Source of the DNA: Microstegium vimineum
Lineage: Eukaryota; Streptophyta; Magnoliopsida; Poales; Poaceae
Direction of reading: 5' to 3'
DNA length: 64,000 nt
Assembly (NCBI GenBank): GCA_022036555.1
Contig: CM039137.1
Span: 4,434,942 to 4,498,941 of the forward strand
The notes beneath the pieces were generated by a model, which saw only the letters and a list, made by a program, of their open reading frames with translations, did not search any database and was not told where the DNA came from. The number at the start of each line of letters is the position of its first letter. Within the stretch, counting starts at the first letter, position 1. Shown one piece after another: positions 1 through 10,470 of the stretch. A program made the translations under genes and the position numbers.

Positions 1-195
1 CCTCGTCTAGCTCTGCTCTAGTTATCCGTGATCAATCTGAGCCTTGACGTCCGGGCGTATCGCTGTCGTCTCGTTCAGTTTTTCATAGTTATCATCCTTG
101 TCGATTGATTGGTCAAATTGACTGGCACGCCCTCGACATCGAGCTTTGGGTAATAGCCCGAGATGTTCACAGATCTGACGCTTTTTGTGTCAACA
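1..195 (+). repeat. 3' end of a family-1 LTR (truncated by window start)
   Basis: It matches the last 195 bp of the LTR at 9467-10470 and ends in GTGTCAACA, the inverted partner of the LTR start TGTTGACAC. The sequence after it is not a primer-binding site but PMD-gene DNA, exactly as after position 10470. Confidence 0.88.
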
Positions 196-1524
196 CGATC
201 AAGCTTTGTTACTCTAAGGTAGTGAAGCCCAGGCAGACATTCTCCAGTGCTCTGGACTGGAACAAGGTTGTCAACCTTCCTGCCGATGCTGATGTATCAG
301 ATCTTGACTTGTCCTCCTGGTCACCAACCTCCTTTATTACAAATGAGTACAAGTCTTGGTGGCAAGAATGGAGGTGCTAACTGTTTGCCAAATCGTCGCA
401 CTACTATCGGCACATGATCGATGCCGATCACATCGTCCCCGACGACGCGGTAAGCCCTCATTCCGATGCATTCCTTACTTTTGCCTTCGCCATCGGTATT
501 TAACCTTCTTGCGTTTGACAGGTTGATGACCCGATTCCTCCGATGAGTAAGAGCGGAAAGCCCTTCAAGCTTCGAATGATGAGTCCTGTATCACTCATCG
601 GAAATAAAGCTCCCTCGTTGGCTGCCTTCATCCCTCGACAGGTACCCACACCGACACCTGCAAAAGCCAAGGCTACATCGGCCGCTGCTACTGCCCTAAC
701 GCGGGTGTTTGCAGTAAACTCATCTTCACTCATACCGATTATATACTGTTTAATCGGCAACAATTTATTTTTATATAACTTGTACTGAACACTTCCAGGC
801 TATAAGGTCATCGGCAACTGCTCCAAGCAAACAAGCACCTCCAAGCTCGGCTACCGATGCCCCCTAGTCCTCGTCGAAACGGGCTGGATCTTCTCCCACT
901 GCCGCGCCAAGGAAGAGGAGACGCTTGAGGCTGGCTAGCCCATCTTCGTCATCGGCACAAGTAGCACCACCAACTGTCGGTACGTCATCGGCAAAAACTC
1001 CATCGGCTCCTATTCCAGACCAACCGATAGATGACATCCTTATTCAAGACAGTTCCATCCGCTGCAGAAATGGCATCGGCATCGGCACCGTCAGCCGAAG
1101 CTCCCGATGAAGAAACACCCGCAATGGTAGTGGGAGTAGCATCGGCATCGGCACCATCAGCCGAAGTCCCCAATGAAGAAAACCTATCATGGCGGCAGAG
1201 GTGGCATCGGCATTGGCGCCATCAGCCGATATCCCTGATGAGGCGACTGCACCCACGGCAGCAGCTGAAGCAACATCAGCATCGGTGCCGTCAGTCGAAG
1301 TTGCTGATGAGACAGCTCCGCCCATCGTAGCGGCAAAGGTAACATCGACATCGGCACCAACCGGAGATCCCGATGAAAGAATGGCATCACTGCCAGAACC
1401 AAGTATCACGCCAGAAGCAATTCCAGCGACAACACTACCATCACCAACGGCGTCGACTGCTCCTCTGGCAGAGGCTCATTCATCGGCAACCACTGCCGAT
1501 GTCCGAGATGAGGCTGGGCCATCC
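196..1524 (+). pseudogene. Fragment of PMD/coiled-coil accessory gene (duplicate of the C copy)
   Basis: By comparison with the intact exon layout on the minus strand of element A, this fragment holds the end of exon 2 (196-449, donor GTAAGC), exon 3 (522-704) and a truncated exon 4 (799-1524). It encodes the WWQEW-containing region after the PMD core and part of the Ala/Ser/Pro-rich linker with repeated SAPSAE-type units. It shares with the 10471-12654 copy a TAG soon after the start of exon 4 (codons Ala-Pro-stop). It has its own one-base deletion near 1190, which shifts the frame. It has no promoter or start and is a relic of duplication rather than a gene. Confidence 0.8.
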
Positions 1525-4500
1525 TGGTAAAATACGAGAGATGGTTAATTCTGCATTCAACAATGCATTAATTAGCCAATCCAATGTGCTGTCCGATGCT
1601 GTATGCAATGCTGTCAAGCAAACGTTCAAGGGACAGGCACCATATTATGTTGGTCCAAAGCGTCGTCAACTCGGATCGGCATCTTTTGCAACCCCATCGG
1701 CGGTTCCAAAGGCGTCTTCACCAATCATGAACCAGTCTGCCGGTGAGGTCATGCCACCGAGATCAAGCCCAGCGAGCTTTACTCAAGTAAATACAAATCC
1801 GGCGGCTTCAGCAATGTCCGGACCTGTCATCCAGAATCAGCCAACTTCAGCCAATTGTTGGAGATATGATACGCATCTAAGTCTATCTGTTGATTCCAGA
1901 TTGGTCCAAGTTGACCATGCAGGAGGGGAGGTTCCTATGGCACCGGCAACGTCTGCACAGCCGATGGTCCCAGTAATGCATTACACTACGTCCTCTCCAA
2001 TAATGCAGTCGCCAACAGGGAATCTACAAACGGCAATGCCTAGAGTGCCGTGCGTTCAACCATCGGCAGGCCACTCGCCGATACAACGAAGCCCGACAGT
2101 TGTGAGTCAACCCATGGCGGCAATGGTTCTTCAAAGTGGGACACCTGCTAATCAAGGCAGCTATGTTATTAATTGTCCGGCGCCACAAGAGCAGCAGGCA
2201 TCAGCCGGCTATCAGCCATTGGCAACTTGTTGGCCGATGCAACGAGGTGCGCCAACTGTCATTCGACCTGCATCGGCAGTAGCCACTCAAGCTGCGGTAC
2301 CCGTGAGTCCAGGTGATCAATCAAGGGTACAACAAGAACAAACAGCCGCCGGTTATTGGTTGTCAGCAAATACTTGGCCGATGCAACAAGACGCGCTGAT
2401 AGTTAATCAGCCTAAATCGGCAAGTGCTTGGCCGATGCAATCAAACATGATGAGTGTCAGTCAGTCTACATCGGCCGTAGCGGTTCAACCAGCCTCAACT
2501 GGCTATCAGTCACCGGCAACTGCTTGGCTGGTACAACAAGGCGTGCCGATTGTCAATCAACCTGTATCGGCCGTAGCTGCTCAACCCTTGGAACCTACAA
2601 ATCAAAGCTATCATCCAAGAGTACAAGGGTTGCTGGAATCAGTTGGCTGCCAACCATCGGCAAGTCTTGGGTCGGTGCAGCAAAACACACCGAGTGTCAA
2701 TCAGTCTGCATCGGTGGTAGCTGCTCAGCCTATGGTATTCGCAAGTCAAGGCTATCATCTAAATGTGCAAGAGCTGCGGGAATCAACTAGTTGTCAACCA
2801 TCGGTAAGTCATGTGCCGATGACACACAATGTAGGTTGGATTAGTCAATCGCCGATTCAGCGACAAGTTGCACAGCCTGGACGCCAAGTGGCAAGGACCC
2901 TGCAGTATCATCCGGCGAATCTTCAGAATGAAGTATCGGTATATCAGCCGATAAATACTACGCTGCAATACTCGCAGGAAAAGGCGCACAATGGAACGTT
3001 GGTACGGCAACCGATGAATGCAATAAATGTAATGCCACAGCACGAGCTAGCAATGGTGCAAAACCCATCGGCGGCAAAGCCGATGCACGGTGTTGTTATG
3101 ACTAGTGTTGTGCATGCGCCGATCATCCCAAGTGCTTCGATGACAGGATCTGAAGAAATAGTTCAGCATACTCAGCCGGTTGGCACCCAGAATTGTTCAT
3201 CGGTTAATCAGCCGATGTACAACACTCAACAGATTGGTGTTACTGATATATCGGTTGCCCCAATTTGCTCGCCACAAGGATATGAAGTACAACTAGTGGA
3301 CATCCAGAGTGGCCCATTGGTCAATCAACCGATGCACAGTATTCAACAGGTTGTTACTACCGATGAACCGAGCGTTCTGGCCCACTTAATGCGAGGACAT
3401 GGGGAGATGCACCAATCTATTCAGACAGTAAGCGTCTAGGATTGCTCATCGGTTAGGCAGCCGATGCTCGATGCTGCTGATGTACCAATTGCTCCGACTT
3501 GCTCACCACGGAAACATGAAGGAGCACGTCCATCTGTCCCACTAGAAAACAAGTCTGCGCATCGGCAAGATCCAGGTACGAAGGTGTTTCCGCCCAAAGA
3601 AGTAGAGGCTTCAGATTCGGACGGAGAGCCAAGTATTGGCGATGCTGAATTAGAAAAATTCACTTTCGATGTCACGGACGCCGATCAAGATGTTAAATTG
3701 TTTAAACTCGAGAAGACTTGGAGCGGAAAAGTGCTCTTTGTTAAACAAGAAAATTCCGAGTCAGATGAAGAAATAGATACCAGCACTTCTGAATGGGTGG
3801 AAGATGAAGAACCGATACCTTATATGCTCGGCCAGCACAGGGCTCGAAAGTTCACCTTCGATGTCACGAAGGCCGATGGGGTATTCGACTTATTACTTCG
3901 GGAAGGACGGATTAAACTAGCCCGTGATCAAGTAATTCCAGCGGCCAGGGAATTCAAGGGTACCAGGTATTGCAAGTGGCACAACGCAAATTCTCACAGT
4001 ACCAATGACTGCAAAGTGTTCAGGCAGCGGTTGCAGTCAGAAATTAACTCTGGACAAATCCGATTTGAAGGTCTTAAAATCCAAGAACCGGTGGAGGTAG
4101 ATCAGCACCCGTTCCCCAACAATATGGTGGAGATCAGCGAAAAAACCAGAGTGCTGACGTCGGAAACTGCCAGGAGGAACTCATCGGTAGACCCTGGTCA
4201 CCAAGTGCCTGAGCATGATGTAGGGAAGTTCGCCGATGACAGAAGAGGTAAGAAGGTCATCGATGAAGGTAGCAGTGCCGACAGGGCTCCTGGAGTTGTG
4301 ATCACACACAGACAGCCAGGGCGGTATCATCGGCAATTGCGTGAGGAACGGTATCGGCGAGAAGAAGAAGAGCATCGGGAATGGCTTCGACATAAGGACC
4401 ACTGGAGGTGTCCCTTCTTTGTTCATTGCTGGGAGGAAGGCATCAAGCTGCCCACCGCTGATAATTGTCCGGAATGCAACGGATACTACGCTGCCGATCG

Positions 4501-4930
4501 GTCAGGTAAGAAACCTTGTTTTGACGATCAGGCACCCAGATACGCCAAGCCGCTCAGAGAGGACAGATCGGCGCACGACCGACTGGGGGGCAAGCTCAGG
4601 GCCCATGATCGGCTTGGCAGGCGTGTTGACCAGGAGGAGCTGGAGGAGATGGCCAGTGCTAAAGTGCCCAACGAAAAAGTGTCCTCCAGAAATCCCAACA
4701 TCGGAAGAAATGCCGATGCAAACGGTGGGAAGCAGCACCAACCTGTCTGGAAGACTAAGCTTCCTCCGTGGTGCCCAAAGGGGCTGACCAAGACCCAGAA
4801 GAGGAGGATTCAGCGCCAGCGCCGTGATGACCAGTATGACACTGCAGAACCCTCGGAAGAAAGGCGGTGGAGGCCGAAGCGCAAGGGTAGAGGCCCATCG
4901 GCAGACGTCGATGATTCGCCGATGGTCTAA
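1525..4930 (+). pseudogene. gag: gag-like ORF of element A, one in-frame stop
   Basis: One frame stays open from the 1524/1525 junction to TAA at 4928-4930, except for a TAG at 3437-3439, where the C-element copy has a Gln codon. The first two thirds are Pro/Gln/Ser-rich tandem repeats. The last third is conserved with grass Tat-type Gypsy gag. It has two copies of a KFTFDVT motif, then CKWHN-x-xSH-x4-C, a Pro-Phe-Pro stretch, a basic/acidic region rich in Arg and Glu, a CPFF..CW...CPEC Cys cluster, repeated HDRLG and a CPKGLTKTQKRR box. A typical gag protein packages element RNA. No capsid (Retrotrans_gag) fold is obvious and no protease follows, so the role is uncertain. The N-terminal ~60 residues seen in element C are lost. 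The codon text is full of the GCCGAT/ATCGGC motif seen throughout the family. Confidence 0.8.
2170..2890 (+). repeat. Degenerate Pro/Gln-rich tandem repeats inside gag
   Basis: Imperfect units of roughly 45-55 codons recur. Each carries a version of SAGYQPSAT, a WPMQQ-like core, a VNQP(A/V)SAVAAQP segment and a YH..VQE tail. At least five units can be followed. The same array, further diverged, is present in element C at about 15350-16150 on the minus strand. Confidence 0.7.
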
Positions 4931-5595
4931 TTGAAGTCAATCTTGGGCCTGTTAACTTGGGGGTTGTATTCGGCAAACCGGCGAGTCTAATTATTATACT
5001 TTGGGCACCTACCGATAGCTTGTGTATGGAACGCCGCACTGCCAATAGATTCGTTAATTGTCGGGAGGTGTGTAAGAATGGTTCTGCTGCGCTTGCGTAT
5101 GATAACTAAGTATGTGTTGCACGCGTCCTAAGGTTGCATGCTTTGCGGTGGGTCGATCGGCGTTATCTTGATTCTTATCCGATGGAAATATGAAGTCTCG
5201 TTGCCGATTGTTATTACAATCAGGCTAAGGACTAGGGCCAGCTAATGAGTTGAATTACTCAAGATTTTAGCCGATTCGATGAGTTATGCTATCGGTAATG
5301 ATTGCCGATGACTGGGTAAACAAGTTTTTGCCGATGATACTCTAGAATGGAAATTGATTTTACCGATCGGAATTGAGTTCTAGGCCCGGGGATTTTCTAA
5401 TCAAGTTTCTGTCGGATAAGATAATTTGCCTCCAGCGAAGCATACATGCCAGAAAATTCTCAAAGGGGTTGAAGTACGACGTGTTCATTTGAATGCCGAT
5501 GACAGAGAATTGTAATACGTCGGTAAAAACATGCAAATATTATATTACAAGACGAGATCAAGTATCAGATTACATTCTTGCCGATACAACATGCA
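4931..5595. other. Spacer between convergent gag and PMD genes
   Basis: This is non-coding and AT-rich, with many GCCGAT/ATCGGC hexamers. It is homologous, in reverse orientation, to 12655-13328 of element C. The two genes of the element point at each other here, so both 3' ends and poly(A) sites should lie in this stretch. No known domain is encoded. Confidence 0.65.
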
Positions 5596-8500
5596 TTACA
5601 GTAAGGAATTAATAAGGTCTATCGCACGCAGGCGAATCTGTTCTATCTTGTCCATCTCCTTGGCGTCAGCATCGGCAGAGCCCTCAACCGGTTTGATCTT
5701 CTTCTTCCACAAGATGGCTTGCCGGGCATGCTGGTCCCGTTCTTGCTGCAGAACCTTGATGGAATCAGACAGTTGAGTTTTGTGTTGGTTGGCTGCAGTC
5801 AGATCCCCCTCGACCTTGTGTAGCTCCGCCAATAGCTCCTCCTTCCTTGCCGACAGTTGAGAGATGTCTTGGTCCAAGTTGCCGATAGAAGCTTTTGCTT
5901 GACCAATGCTTCTGTGCTTCTCATTGGCAAGGTGTTTATATTTAAGCTTCTTTTCTTCGCTCTTAGCTTGAGCAGCCCTATCGGCAATGCGACAGGCGAG
6001 CCTCTGGTACTGAATCTGTTTGACGTCGATAGAGGCTGCCTGGAGAAGGACTTCTGCTACGTCGGCAGGGAGATGACTTTGGATATCTTTGAAAACAATT
6101 CTTGCTGCCAATGAGTCTTGGATGAGCTGGGATGTCTCTTGTAGTAGCAAAGAAAGCAGTGCCTCAAGCTTGGTCTTAATCTCTGCTGGTAAAGTCGGGA
6201 CAGAGCTCTCTTCCTCCTCGTCATCGGGTATATTGACTGAGAAGGAAAATAAACTATCTGCTTGGAGGGGGTCTTGGCGCCTATCTTCATCCCGCGGATT
6301 GAGACTAAAAGAGAAGAGGCTATCTGGGGAATCTTGGGCCTGAAAACAGAAGGGTTATAATATGCCGATTCTAAAATTATACTATGAGTTTTCAGGTGAT
6401 TGACTTACCATCTTGAAACGGATTTCTTGCCCAGGGCTTGGCATTCTAGATGGCCCAGCCTCGTCTCGAACATCGGCAGTAGGTGCCGATGGATGAGCTT
6501 CTGCCAGAGGAACAATCGACGTCGTTGGCAATGGCGGCATTGTCGTTGGTGTTGCTTCCGGCATAATACTTGATTGTGGCGCTGATGCTGCCCTTTCATC
6601 GGGATCTTCGGTTGGTACTGATGCCGATGTTACCTCTGCCGCTACGACGAGCGGGACTGTCTCATCGGCGACTTCGGTTGACGGTGCCGATAATGTTGCT
6701 TCGGCCGCTGTAGGTACAACTGCTTCATCAGGGACATCGGCTGATGGTACCGATGCCGATGCCACCATCATGGGGGTTTCTTCGTCGAGAGCTTCGGCTG
6801 ATGGTGCCGATACTGCCTCCACCTCTGCAGCGGATGAGGCTGCCTCCTGACCGATGACGTCGTCCATCGGCTGATCTGGGATAGGAGCCATTGAAGTTTC
6901 CGCTGATGACACGCCGACGGTTGGTGGTACTGCTTGTGCCGATGACGAAGATGGGCTAGTCAACCTCAAACGTCTCCTTTTCTTGGGTGCGGCAGCAGAA
7001 GAGGATCCGGCCCGTTTCGATGAAGACTGGGGGGCATCGGCAGCCGGACTTGGAGGTGCTTGTCTGCTCGGGGCAGTTGCCGATGACCTTATAGCCTGAA
7101 AACATTCAATGCAAGTTATACGAAGTAGATGTTGCCGATTAAACAGTATATAATCGGTATGAGTGAAGATGAGTTTACTGCAAACACCCGCGTCAGGGCA
7201 GCAGCGGCGGTTGATGTAGCCTTGACTTTTGCAGGTGTCGGTGAGGGTACCTGTCGTGGGATGAAGGCAGCTAACGAAGGAGCCTTATGGCCGATGAGTG
7301 ATACGGGACTCATCATTCGAAGCTTGAAAGGCTTGCCGCTCTTGCTCATCGAAGGAATTGGGTCATCAACCTGTCGAACACAAGAAGGTCAAATATCGAT
7401 GGCGAAGGTACAAACGAGGAATGCATCGGGATGAGGACTTACTGCGTCGTCGGGGATGATATGATCGGCATCGATCATGTGCCGATAATAATGCGATGAC
7501 TTGGCGAACAGTTGACACCTCCACTCTTGCCACCAAGACTTGTACTCATTTGTGATGAAGGAGGTTGGCAACCAGGAGGATAAGTCAAGATCCGATACAT
7601 CAGCATCGGCAGGAAGACTGACAACTTTGTTCCAGTCCAGAGCACTGGAGAATGTCTGCCTAGGCTGCACTACCTTGGAGTAACAGAGTTTGATTGGCAG
7701 TTGGCCGAACGCCAGTTGTCTTGCCGCTACCGATGGGTAGTAAAATTCAAATGATGGGGGGGGCATTCTTTCCCAATCCAAATATGTTCACTGGGATGGC
7801 CCGAGGGATGATACTGGCCTTCATCATTGTCTGGTTTTCAGGAACATCCCCATCGGTAAGATTAAATAACAATGGGAACTGATTATCTACATCGGCATAT
7901 GGCCACCAAAGCCGTTCTGCAGTAGGAATTCCATTGTAAAACTTCTGAAAGAAGAGGCCGAATTGCTCCGCATCGGCATCGGTTCCTGGCAGCACAATCG
8001 TGGCCTCTCCAAAATTGAGTGGAGAGCGAGTTGCCGATTCATCCTCTCCGCACTAGTGGTCCTCTGGTATATCTCTTGGGAATCGTTGAGCAAATAAGTC
8101 AAGCTGGAGTGTTTTCTGCATATGGGCGTGCAGCCACATGTTAATAAACCACCAGGGGCCTCCAAGATTGCCGATGTGCTCACCTAGCAGTAACTTTTGG
8201 GACACTTGATGGAGGAGACGATATACTGATCCTAGAAGATATCTGCCCAAAGGAAGCCCTGTCCCATTGGCAAGCATCTCAGCTGCTGGGAGATACATGG
8301 TGGTAGGTCCAACTGCCTTACCGCAGAAGATGAATTTATCCAGCCACATGTTCAGGAAGGTGGCGTGCTCTCTTTGGTTTACCGATCCAGTTTTCTGGTA
8401 TTCCTGAATGTAACCCATCCAACCGCCGATGTTTCGGGTATTTACTCTGTGTTCGGCTTTCCTATTAAACAAGGAGGGGGTATCGGCAGAGGAGATGTCT

Positions 8501-9035
8501 AAACCGGTCAGCATGTGGACATCGGCAAGAGTGGGGGTGGCCAGTCCATGTCAGAATAGGAACGCGTTCAGGGTGTCAGACCAGAAGTAAGAGGCGGCTA
8601 TTAACATGTTCTCATTCCTCTCCATATCGGCAATGGATAGCCTGATACATTGGTCCAGACTACGCTCCTGCCAGTAAACTTGCTGCGCGTTGGCGACTCT
8701 GAGGTACCAGTTTTTCCACCCTTTGGTGGGCTTGGGCCATGATCGGAATGCATCTTTCCACAATCCTAAACCAAAACATTCAGATCTAAACGGAATCCGG
8801 TTGGTTTCTGCATTGATTATATAGCTGGAATCCGGATTCCCCATGGGGCCTAAACAGCTGAAGGTGGAACCGATAAGCGGAATCACTACCTTGTTGTACA
8901 GTTCCTAAGATTCAAAGGAGAAGGTGAAGGGCAGTCAGAAAGGAACGAAGACAGATCCAGATTCGTGCGGATTGCAGGGGGCTGGATTAGATGAGGAATG
9001 GATCTTACCTTCGGGATGTCAACTTGGATCGCCAT
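5596..9035 (-). pseudogene. Antisense PMD/coiled-coil accessory gene of element A (five exons, three lesions)
   Basis: Exons by splice signals and by comparison with the C copy: 9035-9009 (start MAIQVDIPK), 8904-7443, 7370-7188, 7095-6409, 6339-5596. Exon 2 encodes a plant mobile domain, recognisable by WKDAF..W near its start, ATPTLADV..LTGL, FLNMWLDKFIF, GRYLLGSVYRLL and GGPWWFINMWL. Exons 3 and 4 are an Ala/Ser/Pro linker with a KKRRRL nuclear-localisation-like patch. Exon 5 is an acidic stretch and then a long coiled coil. PMD proteins such as MAIN and MAIL1 are nuclear silencing and genome-stability factors in plants, and retrotransposon-borne PMD genes are known. Lesions are TGA at 8553-8551, TAG at 8055-8053 and one extra base in a C8 run (plus-strand G8 at 7756-7763). 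Without them the product would be about 1030 residues. The gene is antisense to gag. Function is inferred from the domain only. Confidence 0.82.
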
Positions 9036-9189
9036 TTGGAGCTGGAGGAGTGCTTGGTTCGTCCTTGGATTGCGAAGGGTACTGTTGCTCGAGCTTGTGT
9101 TCTTCGAGGCAGCCGGAAGTTGAAGACGAAGGCAGGAAGGTGAAAGTGAAAATGGGCTCGGGTAAAAAGGACGGTATGGACCCCAGTAA

Positions 9190-9199
9190 CTTTTATAAG
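9190..9199 (-). promoter_or_regulatory. Candidate TATA box of the antisense PMD gene
   Basis: The minus strand reads CTTATAAAAG here, about 155 bases upstream of the proposed ATG at 9035 and on the correct strand. It lies between the gene and the 3' LTR, so the accessory gene would have its own promoter independent of the LTR. Confidence 0.45.
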
Positions 9200-9451
9200 C
9201 CTGTTCAGGGGCATTTTGGGGTTCTGTTCCATACCATGCAGGAATGTGGAGGCGCCCGCGGTAGATACGCGCTGTGATCGAGGTGGTCTGTAACTGTTCA
9301 TGCTACAATCGAGGGATTTTATTATTGAATTGCAGTTCCATACGCGGGGATCGAGGAAACCGTACACCTATCTCGGGGGTAACGGCTACAGCAACGGCTA
9401 CATCAACGGATACAGTGGAGAGAATTTCGGCACGTAAAGTTATACGCTCCG

Positions 9452-9464
9452 AAACTGGGGGGCA
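9452..9464 (+). other. Polypurine tract of element A
   Basis: A purine-rich run, AAACTGGGGGGCA, lies directly before the 3' LTR, where a Gypsy element primes plus-strand DNA synthesis. This fixes A as a plus-strand element. Confidence 0.7.
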
Positions 9465-9466
9465 TG

Positions 9467-10470
9467 TGTTGACACCGTTTTTCGACACGTGTCAAAATGG
9501 GCTGAGACTTGACTGGTCAGCGGCCGTTCGCCATCGGTATCAGGAGTTAATAATGCCGATAGGAGGGTGCTATGAGTTTTGCCGATGGAAGCTAATGAGC
9601 CTTGCCGACCAAATCGGTGAAGTCTTGCTGGGACTGATTGCCGATGAGGAGTCTTTGCCGATTGCCGATGAAGGGGCTTTGTCGATTGCCGATAAAGGCT
9701 TGTTGCCGATTGCCGATCGGAAAAGTATTACCGATGCCGATGGGCGTGATTTAGCACTTGGTAGCAGCAGAAGACTACCGGTGGCCAAAGAAGGAAGATG
9801 CAGGGATCTGCCGATGGAAAGTTCCCATCGAGGAGTACAAGGAAACTGGTGTTTTATACCAGTATTATTGTGGTAGTTTGAGTCCGGCTCTTGCATGGGT
9901 CGTTTGTTTTCCTTTAAAATAGGTGTGTTTGTTTAGGAAATAAATATTGTTATCCGGCTCCTGCGCGAGTCAGTTTCCTTAAAAGTAGGAGTTTGTTTTA
10001 GGAAGGATGTGCATCGTATCATTGTACAACTCTCCATGCGGGAGTATAAGTATGAGCCCGAGGGCTATGGAGTATATATCAATCCAATTCAAAACAAATC
10101 AATTCTACTTTTTATCCTACTTTTATCTCAATTTACCTTCTTATGCATTAGTTATAGTTATCAACGAGTTCTTCAAGCTTTCGACGGGCTGCATCACCTT
10201 GATCTCCGTCAAATCCTTGCTAGTTCCGCGTGGGAGTACCTCTAGGCTTTGGCAATCCGGGCGCATCGCTGTTTGCCTCGTCTAGCTCTGCTCTAGTTAT
10301 CCGTGATCAATCTGAGCCTTGACATCCGGGCGTATCGCTGTCGTCTCGTTCAGTTTGTCATAGTTATCATCCTTGTCGATTGATTGGTCAAATCGACTGG
10401 CACGCCCTCGACATCGAGCTTTGGGTAATAGCCCGAGATGTTCACAGATCTGACGCTTTTTGTGTCAACA
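9467..10470 (+). repeat. 3' LTR of element A (1004 bp)
   Basis: It begins TGTTGACACC and ends GTGTCAACA, giving a perfect 9-bp terminal inverted repeat. The preceding TG could shift the start by two bases. It is homologous to the minus-strand LTR at 16829-17963. The U3 part has a dense cluster of GCCGAT motifs at about 9550-9815. The element C LTR has a TATA box (GTATAAATATG); here the same place, near 10042, reads GTATAAGTATG and is weaker. Confidence 0.88.
9550..9815 (+). repeat. Cluster of TTGCCGAT motifs in LTR U3
   Basis: About eleven copies of GCCGAT (often TTGCCGAT, several directly adjacent) occur in some 260 bp. The same cluster, inverted, lies at about 17540-17760 in the element C LTR. 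Such an array upstream of a promoter could bind a host factor, but this is inference. Confidence 0.65.

Larger units (their letters stand above)
1..1524 (+). repeat. Duplicated block, second copy of 10276-11800
   Basis: Read side by side, this block matches 10276-11800 at a constant offset of 10275, which becomes 10276 after a one-base indel near 1190. I count about nine substitutions and one indel in 1.52 kb. It contains the last 195 bp of a family-1 LTR and the adjoining C-element PMD sequence, including the same LTR/PMD junction. Similarity stops after the shared bases ATCC (1521-1524 and 11797-11800). From there the left copy continues into gag and the right copy continues in the PMD gene. 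Confidence 0.9.
8905..9466. other. Region between accessory gene and 3' LTR of element A
   Basis: It holds exon 1 of the PMD gene (9035-9009), its 104-bp first intron (9008-8905), its putative promoter, and the polypurine tract of the element. Otherwise I see only simple CGGCTACA-type repeats near 9380-9410. Confidence 0.6.
1..10470 (+). mobile_element. Element A: non-autonomous Ty3/gypsy-type LTR element (family 1), rearranged 5' end
   Basis: The order is: the tail of an LTR (1-195), a misplaced antisense-gene fragment (196-1524), a gag-like ORF on the plus strand (1525-4930), a spacer, a convergent PMD gene on the minus strand (9035-5596), a polypurine tract (about 9452-9464) and a 3' LTR (9467-10470). 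No reverse transcriptase, RNase H or integrase is present in any frame, so the element would need enzymes in trans. The gag C-terminus resembles grass Tat-clade Gypsy gag. The 5' primer-binding site and the gag N-terminus that element C retains are missing here, because block 1-1524 replaces them. A appears inserted in the antisense gene of element C, since C sequence begins directly at 10471. The expected left target duplication lies outside the window. Confidence 0.82.

Noticed and set aside
5596..9035. Host PMD gene of the MAIN/MAIL1 type
   Set aside because: It lies between gag and 3' LTR of element A and recurs at the same place in element C, so it belongs to the transposon.
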